A DNA stretch of 36,562 bases from Candidatus Bathyarchaeota archaeon (GTDB lineage Archaea; Thermoproteota; Bathyarchaeia; TCS64): assembly GCA_002726865.1 (NCBI GenBank), contig PBSW01000027.1:1-36562 (forward strand), written 5' to 3'. Shown piece after piece: positions 8,047-16,296 of the stretch. The position numbers and the translations under genes were made by a program. Below the pieces are notes generated by a model. The model had not been told where the DNA came from, did not search any database, and saw only the letters and a list, made by a program, of their open reading frames with translations. Positions within the stretch are counted from its first letter, which is position 1. Each line of letters begins with the position of its first letter.

Positions 8047-8517
8047 TCAGGCCTTTAGGGATACCTTTTCGAGGCAGAATTCCTCTGCACTCCCCCGGAT
8101 GACCCTCGACTCCATCCTGAGGCGCCTGTCAAACCTACTGAGGATGGCTTGAATTGCAGGAAGGGTAAGGTTGCCGCAGAGTCCCTCGAGGAAGTAGCCG
8201 CAGTTAATCCCTACGTCGAGGAAGGCCTCATAGAAGGGGCACCTGCCAACCCGATAAGTTACCGAGGAGTCATCCCTCTCGTGGACGACGACCTCGGCCC
8301 CAGCTTCTTCCATAAAAGTTCGGTATATGGCATCCCCTATATCCAGCGGATGGGAATCCATAGACTGTTCCCTAAAGAGCTCTTCCTGTATCACGTCTGC
8401 CTGATTCTCCACGGCAGCCTGGAGCATCTCAAGGCCCCTGTCGGTTCCAAGCTCCGCGATGACCTCTTCAAGGAACAGGATTAGCAGTGTATAGGATCTA
8501 CGGACTCCTTTGAACAT
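8047..8517 (-). CDS. Uncharacterised cysteine-containing protein, thiazoline-hydrolase/V4R-like C-terminus
   Basis: 156 residues. The N-terminal half is helical (EEVIAELGTDRGLEMLQ). The C-terminal half has the pattern RCPFYEAF, NCGYFLEGL and a final EEFCLEKV, resembling the Cys-Pro...Cys layout of L-2-amino-thiazoline-4-carboxylate hydrolase-like and 4-vinyl-reductase-like proteins. I cannot assign a reaction. It precedes the CoA-transferase on the same strand. Its own TATA box sits 27 nt before the ATG, so it is probably leaderless. Confidence 0.7.
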   Translation of the reverse strand: MFKGVRRSYTLLILFLEEVIAELGTDRGLEMLQAAVENQADVIQEELFREQSMDSHPLDIGDAIYRTFMEEAGAEVVVHERDDSSVTYRVGRCPFYEAFLDVGINCGYFLEGLCGNLTLPAIQAILSRFDRRLRMESRVIRGSAEEFCLEKVSLKA

Positions 8518-8540
8518 TCGGTTACCCTAAGGGTTCAGCC

Positions 8541-8547
8541 GTATAAG
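8541..8547 (-). promoter_or_regulatory. TATA box of the 8047-8517 gene
   Basis: Minus-strand CTTATAC is centred 27 nt before ATG 8517, again leaderless spacing. Confidence 0.45.
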
Positions 8548-8588
8548 GGGTATGCGACTATATCTATGATATAATTAGTGAGAACTTT

Positions 8589-8599
8589 CATATAAATTC
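8589..8599 (+). promoter_or_regulatory. TATA-like box before a possible small gene
   Basis: CATATAAATTC is centred about 38 nt before the ATG at 8632, predicting a start near 8620. It faces away from the minus-strand gene and needs a plus-strand target. Confidence 0.35.
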
Positions 8600-8631
8600 A
8601 TTAATGGCGTCTTTGGCAGAGGTTGCCTGAG

Positions 8632-8712
8632 ATGAACTGCCAATCGTGTGCTTGGGTTTCCCTTTTTCGCAGGGACTTATGCTTTGTGAAGGGTTTCTTT
8701 CTAGAGATATAA
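8632..8712 (+). CDS. Possible 26-residue cysteine peptide
   Basis: ATG at 8632 opens a 26-codon frame ending in TAA. It begins MNCQSCAW, has a third Cys at residue 17 (RRDLCFV) and ends hydrophobic. GAGGTTG precedes the ATG at suitable spacing, and a TATA-like box lies upstream. The whole interval 8518-9009 is otherwise empty. It could be a real micro-protein or chance; I do not know a family. Confidence 0.25.
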   Translation: MNCQSCAWVSLFRRDLCFVKGFFLEI

Positions 8713-8968
8713 CCCTAGCTCATTGTTTGATGATTTTACCCTTTTCGATCACTGTTTAGCTAAAAATGTAAAATAGGGATTTATTTTGTGCTTGTATACT
8801 TTACGTGTTCTAACTCTTTCCGAGTGACGGGTTTGTTAATCCCTCTTGATATTCGTGAGTTTTTGAGTAGGTTTGACCACATCTTTCATTATAGAGCTGT
8901 TGGTGGTTAATCTCTATTCTCTAAATCCCCAAAAGGGGCTGGATTTTTATGAGAGTTGCTCTCCTAAG

Positions 8969-8977
8969 ATATATTAA
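8969..8977 (+). promoter_or_regulatory. TATA box of the aIF5B-S6e operon
   Basis: GATATATTA is centred 37 nt before the ATG at 9010, predicting a start near 8999 and a leader of about 10 nt. Confidence 0.5.
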
Positions 8978-9009
8978 TCCGTCCTCCGTCTAACTCGCAG
9001 GCATTCAAC

Positions 9010-10788
9010 ATGAATTTGAGGCAGCCGATCGTTTGCATGCTGGGACATGTCGACACCGGGAAGACCAGCCTCCTGGACAAGATCAGGGGCTCTGCAGTCC
9101 AACTCAGGGAAGCGGGGGGGCTCACTCAGCAGATTGGTGCCAGCTTTTTCCCCACTGAGACCCTTATCGCGATCACCCGCCAGCAGATAAAGGACTTCGA
9201 CGCCCAGGTGAAGATCCCCGGCCTCCTCGTTGTGGACACCCCTGGTCACGAAGCCTTCGCTAACCTTCGGCGGCGCGGGGGCTCTGTGGCCAATGTTGCA
9301 ATTCTTGTTGTTGACGTGATGCACGGCTTCGAGAACCAAACTTATGAGAGCCTCGAGATCCTCAAGGCGCGGAAGACCCCGTTCATTATCGCCGCGAATA
9401 AGATCGACCGCATCGACGGCTGGAGGACCGAGGAGAACGCTCCTCTTCTCGTCTCTTACGACAAGCAGGTGCCCTTAGTCAAGGAGGACTTGGACAATCG
9501 TCTCTACATGATCATGGGCACCTTAAGCAGGCAAGGGATGGCCTCTGAGCGCTTTGACAGGGTCCGAGACTTCACCCGGAACATTGCAATCGTCCCAGTA
9601 AGCGCAAAAACGGGAGAGGGGCTCGGAGAGCTCCTTGCAGTTCTCATCGGTCTTACCCAGCAATATATGGCTGACAAGCTTGTGGTCTCTGAGGGACCCG
9701 CCTTAGGCACCGTACTGGAGGTGAAAGAGGAGTTAGGCTTCGGTACTACCCTCAACGCTATCATCTATGACGGTATCCTCAAGGCTGAGGACACCATCGT
9801 CATCGGCGGAAAGGAGGGGCCTATTATTAGCAGCATTCGGGCGATTCTCCTACCCCAGCCACTGGATGAGATAAGGGACCCTAGGAAAAAATTTAACACA
9901 GTCAATGAGGCCCCAGCAGCTGCGGGCGTCAAAATTGCCGCCCCCAATTTGGAGCAAGCTGTCCCCGGAGCCCCAATCGTGGCAGTGGGTGGCGAGAAGA
10001 CCCTTGAGGATGCTATAAACGATGTATCATCGGAGCTCAAGAGACTGAAGGTGTCCACAGATAACCTCGGGATCATTTTAAAGACCGACACCTTGGGCAG
10101 CTTAGAGGCGCTGACAGAGAGCCTAAGGGCAAAGAATATTCCCATCAGGATCGCTGATATAGGTAACATCAGTCGCAGGGAGGTGAAAGAGGCCCTCTCG
10201 GTGAAGTATGAGGAACCCCTCTATGGAGTAGTTCTCGCGTTCAACGTCAAGCCCCTCCCCGATGCTGAGCAGGAGGCTCATTATCAGAAGGTCCCCATAT
10301 TCACAGGAGACATAATCTACAACCTCATGGATGAGTACGTCTCTTGGATGGAAGCAGAAAAAGAGGCCAGGATCAGGAAGGAGTATGACACCCTGGTACA
10401 GCCCGGAAAGATCGAGGTTATGGACGGATTCATCTTCCGCAGGGCGAAACCCGCGATCTTTGGGGTTAAGGTGTTGAGAGGAAGCATCACGTCGAACACG
10501 CGAATGGTCAACTTAGAAGGGGATAGGCTGGGGCTTCTTACTCAGATCCAAGATTCCGGAGATCCTGTCTCCACAGCTGAGGAGGGAAAGGAGGTCGCCG
10601 TATCGATGCCCCGACCCATCGTCGGTAGACATATAAAAGAGCGCGATGTTCTCCTAGTGGAAGTTCCCGAAAAAGACGCGAAGCTGCTTAAGGACAAGTA
10701 TGAGGAGCGGCTCACCGCAGGTGCCCTGGAGGCGCTCAGGGAGCTTATCGAGGTTAAACGCAAGAAGGACATGATCTGGGCCTTCTAG
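9010..10788 (+). CDS. infB: Translation initiation factor aIF5B (IF-2 family GTPase)
   Basis: Promotes subunit joining and initiator tRNA placement. The G domain is at the N-terminus: G1 GHVDTGKTS (12-20), switch 1 GLTQQIGA, G3 DTPGHE, G4 NKID and G5 SAK. It is followed by domain II, the Rossmann-like domain III (DTLGSLEAL) and C-terminal domain IV. At 592 residues it is normal for archaea, with no intein. It starts directly at the P-loop region, without the long N-terminal extension of eukaryotic eIF5B. Its stop codon overlaps the RBS of S6e, so the two are co-transcribed. Confidence 0.97.
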   Translation: MNLRQPIVCMLGHVDTGKTSLLDKIRGSAVQLREAGGLTQQIGASFFPTETLIAITRQQIKDFDAQVKIPGLLVVDTPGHEAFANLRRRGGSVANVAILVVDVMHGFENQTYESLEILKARKTPFIIAANKIDRIDGWRTEENAPLLVSYDKQVPLVKEDLDNRLYMIMGTLSRQGMASERFDRVRDFTRNIAIVPVSAKTGEGLGELLAVLIGLTQQYMADKLVVSEGPALGTVLEVKEELGFGTTLNAIIYDGILKAEDTIVIGGKEGPIISSIRAILLPQPLDEIRDPRKKFNTVNEAPAAAGVKIAAPNLEQAVPGAPIVAVGGEKTLEDAINDVSSELKRLKVSTDNLGIILKTDTLGSLEALTESLRAKNIPIRIADIGNISRREVKEALSVKYEEPLYGVVLAFNVKPLPDAEQEAHYQKVPIFTGDIIYNLMDEYVSWMEAEKEARIRKEYDTLVQPGKIEVMDGFIFRRAKPAIFGVKVLRGSITSNTRMVNLEGDRLGLLTQIQDSGDPVSTAEEGKEVAVSMPRPIVGRHIKERDVLLVEVPEKDAKLLKDKYEERLTAGALEALRELIEVKRKKDMIWAF

Positions 10789-10797
10789 GTGAGAAAA

Positions 10798-11157
10798 ATG
10801 CCTGTACTGATAATCGCTAACCCCGAGGCTGGGACAAACGAAAAGGTTGAACTAGAAGACGCGAGGATGCCCCCACTTGTGGGATTGAGGATAGGAGAGA
10901 CAATTGATGGCACCATTGCGGATCTCACAGATTACATGCTTCAGCTCACAGGGGGCACCGACAAGGACGGGATACCAATGCGCCCGGACGTTCACGGAGG
11001 CGTCAAGGTCAGAGTCGTCCTGAGCGGCGGGGTTGGTTTTAAACCCAAGAATAAAGGGGAGAGGAAGAGGGTGGTTGTCCGGGGGAACACAGTGACCGCA
11101 GAGACGACTTTCCTAAACTTCAAAATGGTCAAAAAGCCCCAGGTCCAGAAAAAGTAG
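10798..11157 (+). CDS. rps6e: Ribosomal protein S6e
   Basis: Small-subunit protein of the archaeal/eukaryotic S6 family, 119 residues from this ATG. It shows NPEAG near the N-terminus, LVGLRIGETIDG, the basic KGERKRVVVRGNT region and a basic tail. A GTG at 10789 is in frame, but GGTGAG at 10788-10793 is an ideal Shine-Dalgarno for the ATG at 10798, so I choose the latter. It follows aIF5B with nine bases between; the RBS begins at the aIF5B stop codon. Confidence 0.95.
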   Translation: MPVLIIANPEAGTNEKVELEDARMPPLVGLRIGETIDGTIADLTDYMLQLTGGTDKDGIPMRPDVHGGVKVRVVLSGGVGFKPKNKGERKRVVVRGNTVTAETTFLNFKMVKKPQVQKK

Positions 11158-11247
11158 GCAAATTCCGGGCTAGAGGAGCCGACGGAAGAGGCTTTACATC
11201 CTAGGAAATTAAACGTCTTTTACATCTGGCTAAATTCCCCCGAGCAC

Positions 11248-11271
11248 GACCGAGCGTTTGGTAGCTCGGTC
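11248..11271. other. 8-bp perfect hairpin in convergent spacer
   Basis: GACCGAGC (11248-11255), loop GTTTGGTA and GCTCGGTC (11264-11271). It lies 90 bp after S6e, in a 330-bp spacer with no gene. No T run follows immediately, so it is not a classic terminator. It may be an mRNA 3' structure. Confidence 0.45.
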
Positions 11272-11438
11272 AAGGTCATTCATGGGTGCCTTACGCTCGA
11301 TTTCCCGGATAGGGATATTGAAGTAAATTGTACTCTCTCGATTTTACTCATAGATCAGATACTCCTAGGGAGAGGGGCGTCTGGACCAAACGTGTGCACT
11401 ATAGACCGTCTATATCTTGCAATGAAACCTTCTATCCC

Positions 11439-11472
11439 TTTTTTGAAATGCTATTTCTGGCTCTTTTTCTTT
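11439..11472 (+). terminator. T-rich terminator region after S6e
   Basis: T6 at 11439-11444 and T5/T3 runs at 11464-11472 on the plus strand, typical of archaeal termination, just before the convergent phosphodiesterase stop. Confidence 0.45.
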
Positions 11473-11488
11473 AAACGCTTCAACGTCT

Positions 11489-12877
11489 TCAATAGGACAA
11501 TAATGCTTTGCCTTCCATGTCCGCGGGAACCGGGATACCCATAACTTCCAGGAGAGTCGGGGCTACATCTATAATATTCATATCTACAACTTTGCCTTTA
11601 TGATTCTCTCGGGGGTCATAATAGATAAAAAGCCCCATCTTGTCATGAACAGCGTCGTCAGGTCCCGTGTCGTTCTCAGGGAGATATAGATTAGGATGCC
11701 CCATGGTTCCAGCTGATCTCCAGTTAAGGTTGTCGAAGTAGACCATCAGATCTGGGGGGTCTCCACCGGTCTCGTTATAAATATCCTCAGGTTTTAGCAC
11801 CCTCGTGTCCCATTTCTCGCCGTTGGGCCCTCTGATTTTCATGATCTTCTGGGCAATCTCATCACGCATAGCCTCATAGTCCTTGAAATCTATGACTCCC
11901 TGATCTTCCCTTTCCTTTAGGTTTAGGAATACCCGGGCATAATAGCCGCCCCACCCCCATGCGACCGTTTTCTGCCAGTCCACATCGGCATCGTTCAGCC
12001 TTACGACCTTCTCAACCGGCCGCTTCAGTTTCAGCAAGCCTTGTTCCTCAAGCCATTTGTTGATGCAAAATGCGCCCTTCATCGCCTTCCCACCATGATC
12101 AGAGGCGACAAAGATTACCGTATCATCTTCCACGATCTCCAAGAGCTCACCCAGTTTTCTATCCAGGAGCTCGTAATAGTCTCCCACGACATTTTCGAAC
12201 CCGCTCCCGGGTTCGTAGAGTTTATGTTCCTCGTCGAAGTACTTCCAGAAGGCATGGTGGATCCGGTCTAGGCCGATTTCCACAAACATGAAAAAGTTCC
12301 AGTCCTTCGTTGTAGCAAGGTGCTTAATCGCCTCGAAGTGATTCTCAGTCATCTGATTGATCTCTCTAATGAGGCCTCTTTTGTCCTCGATACGGAACTC
12401 TACGTCTACAGCGTAGTCTCTGACTACACCTTTGATCTCCTCGCCGAGTTCAGGCGGATAGGTGAAATCCCTGCTCGTATCTGGGGTGATGAAGCCTCCG
12501 ACCAACCAACCGTTAATTGGATATGGTGGGTAACTGGGAGGAATGCCAACCAAACAGGACTTTCCGCCAGCTTCGGAGACATAATCCCAGATCCTCTTGA
12601 CTTGCACCCTCCGAGAGGACGCTATCCAAATGTCATTATATGAGTTGTTCAGCCTGTGCCGGAATCCATAAAGCCCTAGAGAACCCGGCGACCTACTGGA
12701 GGCCATCACAGTCCAGGCGGGTATAGTGATCGGCGGGTCGCTGCTCTCAAGTTTACCATAGATCCCCCTCTCCATGAGCCTGCGAAAGTTGGGGAGTCTA
12801 TCGATGAACCTCTCGAAAAGAAGCAAAGGAGCCGCGCAGTCAAGCCCGACAATGATTGCCTTCCGCATATTCATCAT
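11489..12877 (-). CDS. AlkP-superfamily type I phosphodiesterase/nucleotide pyrophosphatase
   Basis: 462 residues, cytosolic by sequence (no signal peptide). Metal ligands and nucleophile of the family are visible: D13 in IVGLDCA, candidate nucleophile T51 in PPITIPAWT, LDRIHHAFW and SDHGG in the middle, and a late His in GTMGHPN. This group hydrolyses phosphodiester or nucleotide pyrophosphate bonds; the substrate here is not known. It overlaps the ATP sulfurylase stop codon by 4 bp (ATGA), so it is translationally coupled. The operon link suggests action on APS, PAPS-related nucleotides or a sulfated product, which is inference. Confidence 0.88.
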   Translation of the reverse strand: MMNMRKAIIVGLDCAAPLLLFERFIDRLPNFRRLMERGIYGKLESSDPPITIPAWTVMASSRSPGSLGLYGFRHRLNNSYNDIWIASSRRVQVKRIWDYVSEAGGKSCLVGIPPSYPPYPINGWLVGGFITPDTSRDFTYPPELGEEIKGVVRDYAVDVEFRIEDKRGLIREINQMTENHFEAIKHLATTKDWNFFMFVEIGLDRIHHAFWKYFDEEHKLYEPGSGFENVVGDYYELLDRKLGELLEIVEDDTVIFVASDHGGKAMKGAFCINKWLEEQGLLKLKRPVEKVVRLNDADVDWQKTVAWGWGGYYARVFLNLKEREDQGVIDFKDYEAMRDEIAQKIMKIRGPNGEKWDTRVLKPEDIYNETGGDPPDLMVYFDNLNWRSAGTMGHPNLYLPENDTGPDDAVHDKMGLFIYYDPRENHKGKVVDMNIIDVAPTLLEVMGIPVPADMEGKALLSY

Positions 12878-14019
12878 CTCACGAACGGCTCAGGATGCTT
12901 TAATATGGCATCCACTACCTCGGGGCGCATCATCTCATTAGATGGTCTCTTCCCGCTCTTCAAGAGAGCCCGCATCTTGGTTCCGCTGAAGTTTACATGG
13001 TGTTCATCACCATGTGGACAGACTTTATCGTTCTCTACTCCCCCACATTTATTACAGTAAAAGAAGCTCCGGAAGAACATGGGGGCGATCCCCAGATCAG
13101 GGTACTCCTGGAACTTATCCTGGGCCTCATACGGGCCGTAATAGTTCCCGACTCCAGCATGGTCCCGTCCCACCACGAAGACGGTGCAACCGTAATTCTT
13201 CCTTACGATAGCGTGGAATATCGCCTCCCTAGGCCCCGCATACCTCATCTCCATCTCTAAGGTGACCATGACTGCTGAGTTCCTCAGATAATAGTTCTTT
13301 ATGAGAGCCTCGTAAGAGTCGATGATCACTTCATCCTTAAAGTCTCCTGCTTTCTTTTTGCCAATCAAAGGGTTGATGAAAAGCCCATCCACGAAGGCAA
13401 GAGATGTTTTCTGAATATACTCATGGCCTATATGAGGGGCATTCCGTGTCTGGAAGCCAGCGACGTTCTTCCATCCCATCTCGTTGAAGAGGAAACGGGT
13501 CTCCTTGGGCTTTAACCGGTACCTCGGGAACTTTCCCGGGGAGTCCTCAAAAAGCTCGATATTCCCTCCTAGAAGCACTTCACCCATTTCCATTGTACGC
13601 GCAACCCCTGGATGGGCAGCCTCAACCGTGTTGAAAATTTCCTTCGCGTGAACTCGCTTATTGAGCGTGTATTTATCCTCCACGTGCAGAATAGAAAACG
13701 GCTCCCCGGATTGGGAAAGCATCACGTCATCTCCTTCACTTATCTCCGCTGCTACTTTCTCTGATATGTCTAGAACGATTGGGAAGGTCCATGGGACGCC
13801 ATTTTCTAGTCGCCCGTTGGCAACTACAGACGCGTAGTCATTCGCCATCAGGGGGCCCTCTAACGGGCTGAAAAGTCCATATGATATGCTCTCATAATCT
13901 TTTCTAATCTCTGGCGAGACAGATACCTCGAAAAGTTCGGTAGCCTCTTCCCGGTGCCTCGCTTGGTCTTTCTCTGGAACGAGTCTGTTTATGAGCCTGC
14001 CGCCATGGGGAGGGAGCAT
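12874..14019 (-). CDS. sat: Sulfate adenylyltransferase (ATP sulfurylase)
   Basis: Makes APS and pyrophosphate from ATP and sulfate. The PUA-like N-terminal domain holds PPHGGRLINR and SPLEGPL. The catalytic domain shows the nucleotide motif QTRNAPHIGHEY, then GRDHAGVGNYYGPYEAQ, and a four-Cys zinc site (CNKC, VCPHGDEHH). The frame can start at TTG 14037, overlapping the upstream gene, but GAGG precedes ATG 14019 and the family start PPHGG follows at once, so I choose the ATG (381 residues). It is the second gene of a three-gene operon. No APS kinase or reductase is in the window. Confidence 0.95.
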   Translation of the reverse strand: MLPPHGGRLINRLVPEKDQARHREEATELFEVSVSPEIRKDYESISYGLFSPLEGPLMANDYASVVANGRLENGVPWTFPIVLDISEKVAAEISEGDDVMLSQSGEPFSILHVEDKYTLNKRVHAKEIFNTVEAAHPGVARTMEMGEVLLGGNIELFEDSPGKFPRYRLKPKETRFLFNEMGWKNVAGFQTRNAPHIGHEYIQKTSLAFVDGLFINPLIGKKKAGDFKDEVIIDSYEALIKNYYLRNSAVMVTLEMEMRYAGPREAIFHAIVRKNYGCTVFVVGRDHAGVGNYYGPYEAQDKFQEYPDLGIAPMFFRSFFYCNKCGGVENDKVCPHGDEHHVNFSGTKMRALLKSGKRPSNEMMRPEVVDAILKHPEPFVR

Positions 14020-14029
14020 ATGATGATCC

Positions 14030-14236
14030 TCACTCAATGTATCCTAGTCGGCGGAGGCGTTCCCTGATGAGATCCTCCTCCTCTTTGGTGTATACTGGTT
14101 CAGCCGGGAACTCTTTCTCGAGCATGCTCACGATATACTCCTCAACTGAGGCAAAGCTCGTACCCGAGATTTTTTCCTTGACCTTCTTGTAGAGCTCATA
14201 AGGAATACTAATAAGGAAATCCGTTTCGTTGACCAT
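14030..14236 (-). CDS. Small ribbon-helix-helix-like protein upstream of sat
   Basis: 68 residues: a strand (FLISIPYELY), helix (KKVKEKISGT) and helix (SVEEYIVSMLEKEF) as in CopG/Arc-type proteins, then an acidic-basic tail ending RRLGYIE. AGGTG is suitably placed before the ATG. The stop is 11 bp before the sat ATG. It could be an operon repressor, but the second helix lacks an obvious conserved turn, so a sat-associated structural role is possible too. Confidence 0.75.
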   Translation of the reverse strand: MVNETDFLISIPYELYKKVKEKISGTSFASVEEYIVSMLEKEFPAEPVYTKEEEDLIRERLRRLGYIE

Positions 14237-14790
14237 TTATCACACCTGAGTCAGAACCGTTCATGGACGCCACTATAAAACTGTTTATCCCCAATGAGAA
14301 GCATTTTGCTTTGTGGATTGTCCATAAATTTAATTTCACATTTATATTAATAGTGCATATACACTCACCAACTGGAGAAAAAAGACGAACGCCCTACCAG
14401 AATCGGAGAACACATCCTTAAACTAAACTTCGTAGAGCACGCGTCAGAAATTTTTAAGGATATCATTAAAAAAACATATCCCTCTCAGCTTCCCCCCCAT
14501 TAAAGATCGAGAAGGACACGTGAGACACAGTCTAACACCTGAAGGAACTAGAAAAGATCTTCACTACAAGCATCCTATAAATTCAGTAACTTTCCGGTAC
14601 CAAACAAACCCTGGAATAAACTAGAAAACACCTCAAAACCCCTAATTACCCCTCAAACAAAACAAAAACCCATTTCCCCCTAAAGGACAGGGTATTGACG
14701 CACTCAATTATGACCTATCGATTGGTCATCTTTCTCAAAGGGAACATTTAGCTGAACCCATGCCCATCACTCCAAACAAGGATACAATAG
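14237..14790. other. Divergent intergenic region, sat operon / galK
   Basis: About 550 bp, AT-rich. It holds the sat-operon promoter, a second TATA-like cluster at 14340-14352 and the galK upstream region. A stretch at about 14369-14500 reads as a protein-like open frame (KKDERPTRIGEHILKLNF in the middle) ended by TAA, but it has no ATG, GTG or TTG start. It may be a decayed gene or a small gene with a damaged start. Confidence 0.4.
14273..14280 (-). promoter_or_regulatory. TATA box of the sulfurylase operon
   Basis: Minus-strand TTTTATAG is centred about 40 nt before ATG 14236, predicting a start near 14250 and a short leader carrying the AGGTG RBS. Confidence 0.5.
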
Positions 14791-15927
14791 ATGGTCCACA
14801 CCACAGAAGCCCAGATGAAAGCACTTTTCGATACCATCTACCCGAACAGAGGCAGAGACCTCCTCATCTGCAGCGCCCCGGGAAGGGTTAATCTCATTGG
14901 GGAGCACACGGACTACAACGAAGGCTATGTTCTCCCTGTACCCTTAGACCTTAGAGTCTACGCAGCAGGGAGACCGAATTGGAGTAACTTTATCAACATT
15001 TACGCTGCAGACTATCACCAGAAGACATCCTACTCCTTGGACGATATCCAGTACGACCAACTGCACCCCTGGACAAACTACCTCAAAGGGACCACTCAGG
15101 CACTACTGGACCAAGGCCAACACCTCTCCGGATGCGATATACTCCTCAAAGGAGACCTCCCACAAGAAGCGGGGCTTAGCTCATCCGCCGCCGTCGAGAT
15201 ATCCACCGCTAGACTCCTCAAAGACCTCAACGGGCTCCATATTACCCCCCTTGAGATCGCATATATAGGCAAGAAGGCCGAAAACGAATTTGTCGGAGTC
15301 CAATGCGGCGTCATGGATCAATTCGTTGCCTCCTTGGGACGAGAGAACCATGCCCTCTTCTTAGACTGTAGGACTAACTACTATGAGAACATCCCTCTTT
15401 CCCTAGACCACTCCCTCGTGATTGTGAACACCATGATCAAACGAAAACTCGCTACCTCGGTTTACAATGAGAGGAGGAAGCAATGCCGGGAAGGCGTGAG
15501 ACTGGTCAGACAGAGTATCCCGGAAATCAAGGCCCTCAGGGACTTATCTATCAACCAACTCCACGAGTTAGACGGACTCCCCGAACCAATCTGGAGCCGA
15601 TGTTATCATGTCGTTACCGAGAACCAGAGAGTCCTCCAATCCACCAGAGCCCTCCAAAGGGGGGACTTGAAGCATCTCGGAACCCTTATGAACGCATCCC
15701 ACGAAAGCCTGAGAGACCACTACCAGGTAAGCAGCCCTGAACTCGACACTCTCGTCGAGGCCGCCCGAAATACCCCCGGTATAAAAGGAGCCCGCATGAC
15801 AGGCGCTGGATTCGGAGGATGTACGGTCAACCTCGTCGATAAAAAGGAAATCTCCTGTTTTATAAAAATCATCGTTAAACACTACCAAAATGCCACAGGC
15901 ATCCAAGCAGACACCTACATCGTTTAA
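14791..15927 (+). CDS. galK: Galactokinase (GHMP family)
   Basis: Phosphorylates galactose at C1, the entry to the Leloir pathway. The signature GRVNLIGEHTDYNEGYVLP is at about residues 31-49, the GHMP ATP loop GLSSSAAVE at about 128-136, CGVMDQF with the catalytic Asp follows, and GARMTGAGFGGC is near the C-terminus. At 378 residues it is normal. Other sugar 1-kinases of the GHMP family are an alternative. M9 could also be the start. No other galactose gene is adjacent. Confidence 0.93.
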   Translation: MVHTTEAQMKALFDTIYPNRGRDLLICSAPGRVNLIGEHTDYNEGYVLPVPLDLRVYAAGRPNWSNFINIYAADYHQKTSYSLDDIQYDQLHPWTNYLKGTTQALLDQGQHLSGCDILLKGDLPQEAGLSSSAAVEISTARLLKDLNGLHITPLEIAYIGKKAENEFVGVQCGVMDQFVASLGRENHALFLDCRTNYYENIPLSLDHSLVIVNTMIKRKLATSVYNERRKQCREGVRLVRQSIPEIKALRDLSINQLHELDGLPEPIWSRCYHVVTENQRVLQSTRALQRGDLKHLGTLMNASHESLRDHYQVSSPELDTLVEAARNTPGIKGARMTGAGFGGCTVNLVDKKEISCFIKIIVKHYQNATGIQADTYIV

Positions 15928-16296
15928 CCCCTTCAATAATCCACCCTAAAAAGTAAAAACAGGCCCAGCTAGTAGCGTTATCCCCATGAACAAATCAGAG
16001 ACCACTTACCTAATTCATAGGGCGAGATGCCCGGTCGCCGTTCCGATCCTAGATATATCAGATTAGCTTATGTGAATAATACTGTTGAAGATAAAGATCC
16101 TTCTCCAAGCGTTATTTCATTGTATTCTCATTCTGCCTATAATGTCCGCAAATAATTGTGTAAATATTTTATATTCCATTTTATCATTAATATGTCTCAA
16201 ATATTTGTAATGATCTTAATTTTTCTTATTAATTTCATAATTGTTAAATAATCCAGCGGATAAATTATCCTTTGCCAGTCGTCACGGAGGATTTAT
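15928..16296. other. AT-rich intergenic region before the CARF gene
   Basis: About 370 bp, markedly A/T-rich from 16080 on. It has a promoter for the next gene. A 26-codon frame at 15986-16066 is protein-like but has no RBS; I do not call it. Confidence 0.4.
16244..16251 (+). promoter_or_regulatory. TATA box of the CARF gene
   Basis: TTAAATAA lies 50 nt before the ATG, predicting a start near 16273. GGAGG at 16286-16290, seven bases before the ATG, is the RBS. Confidence 0.5.
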
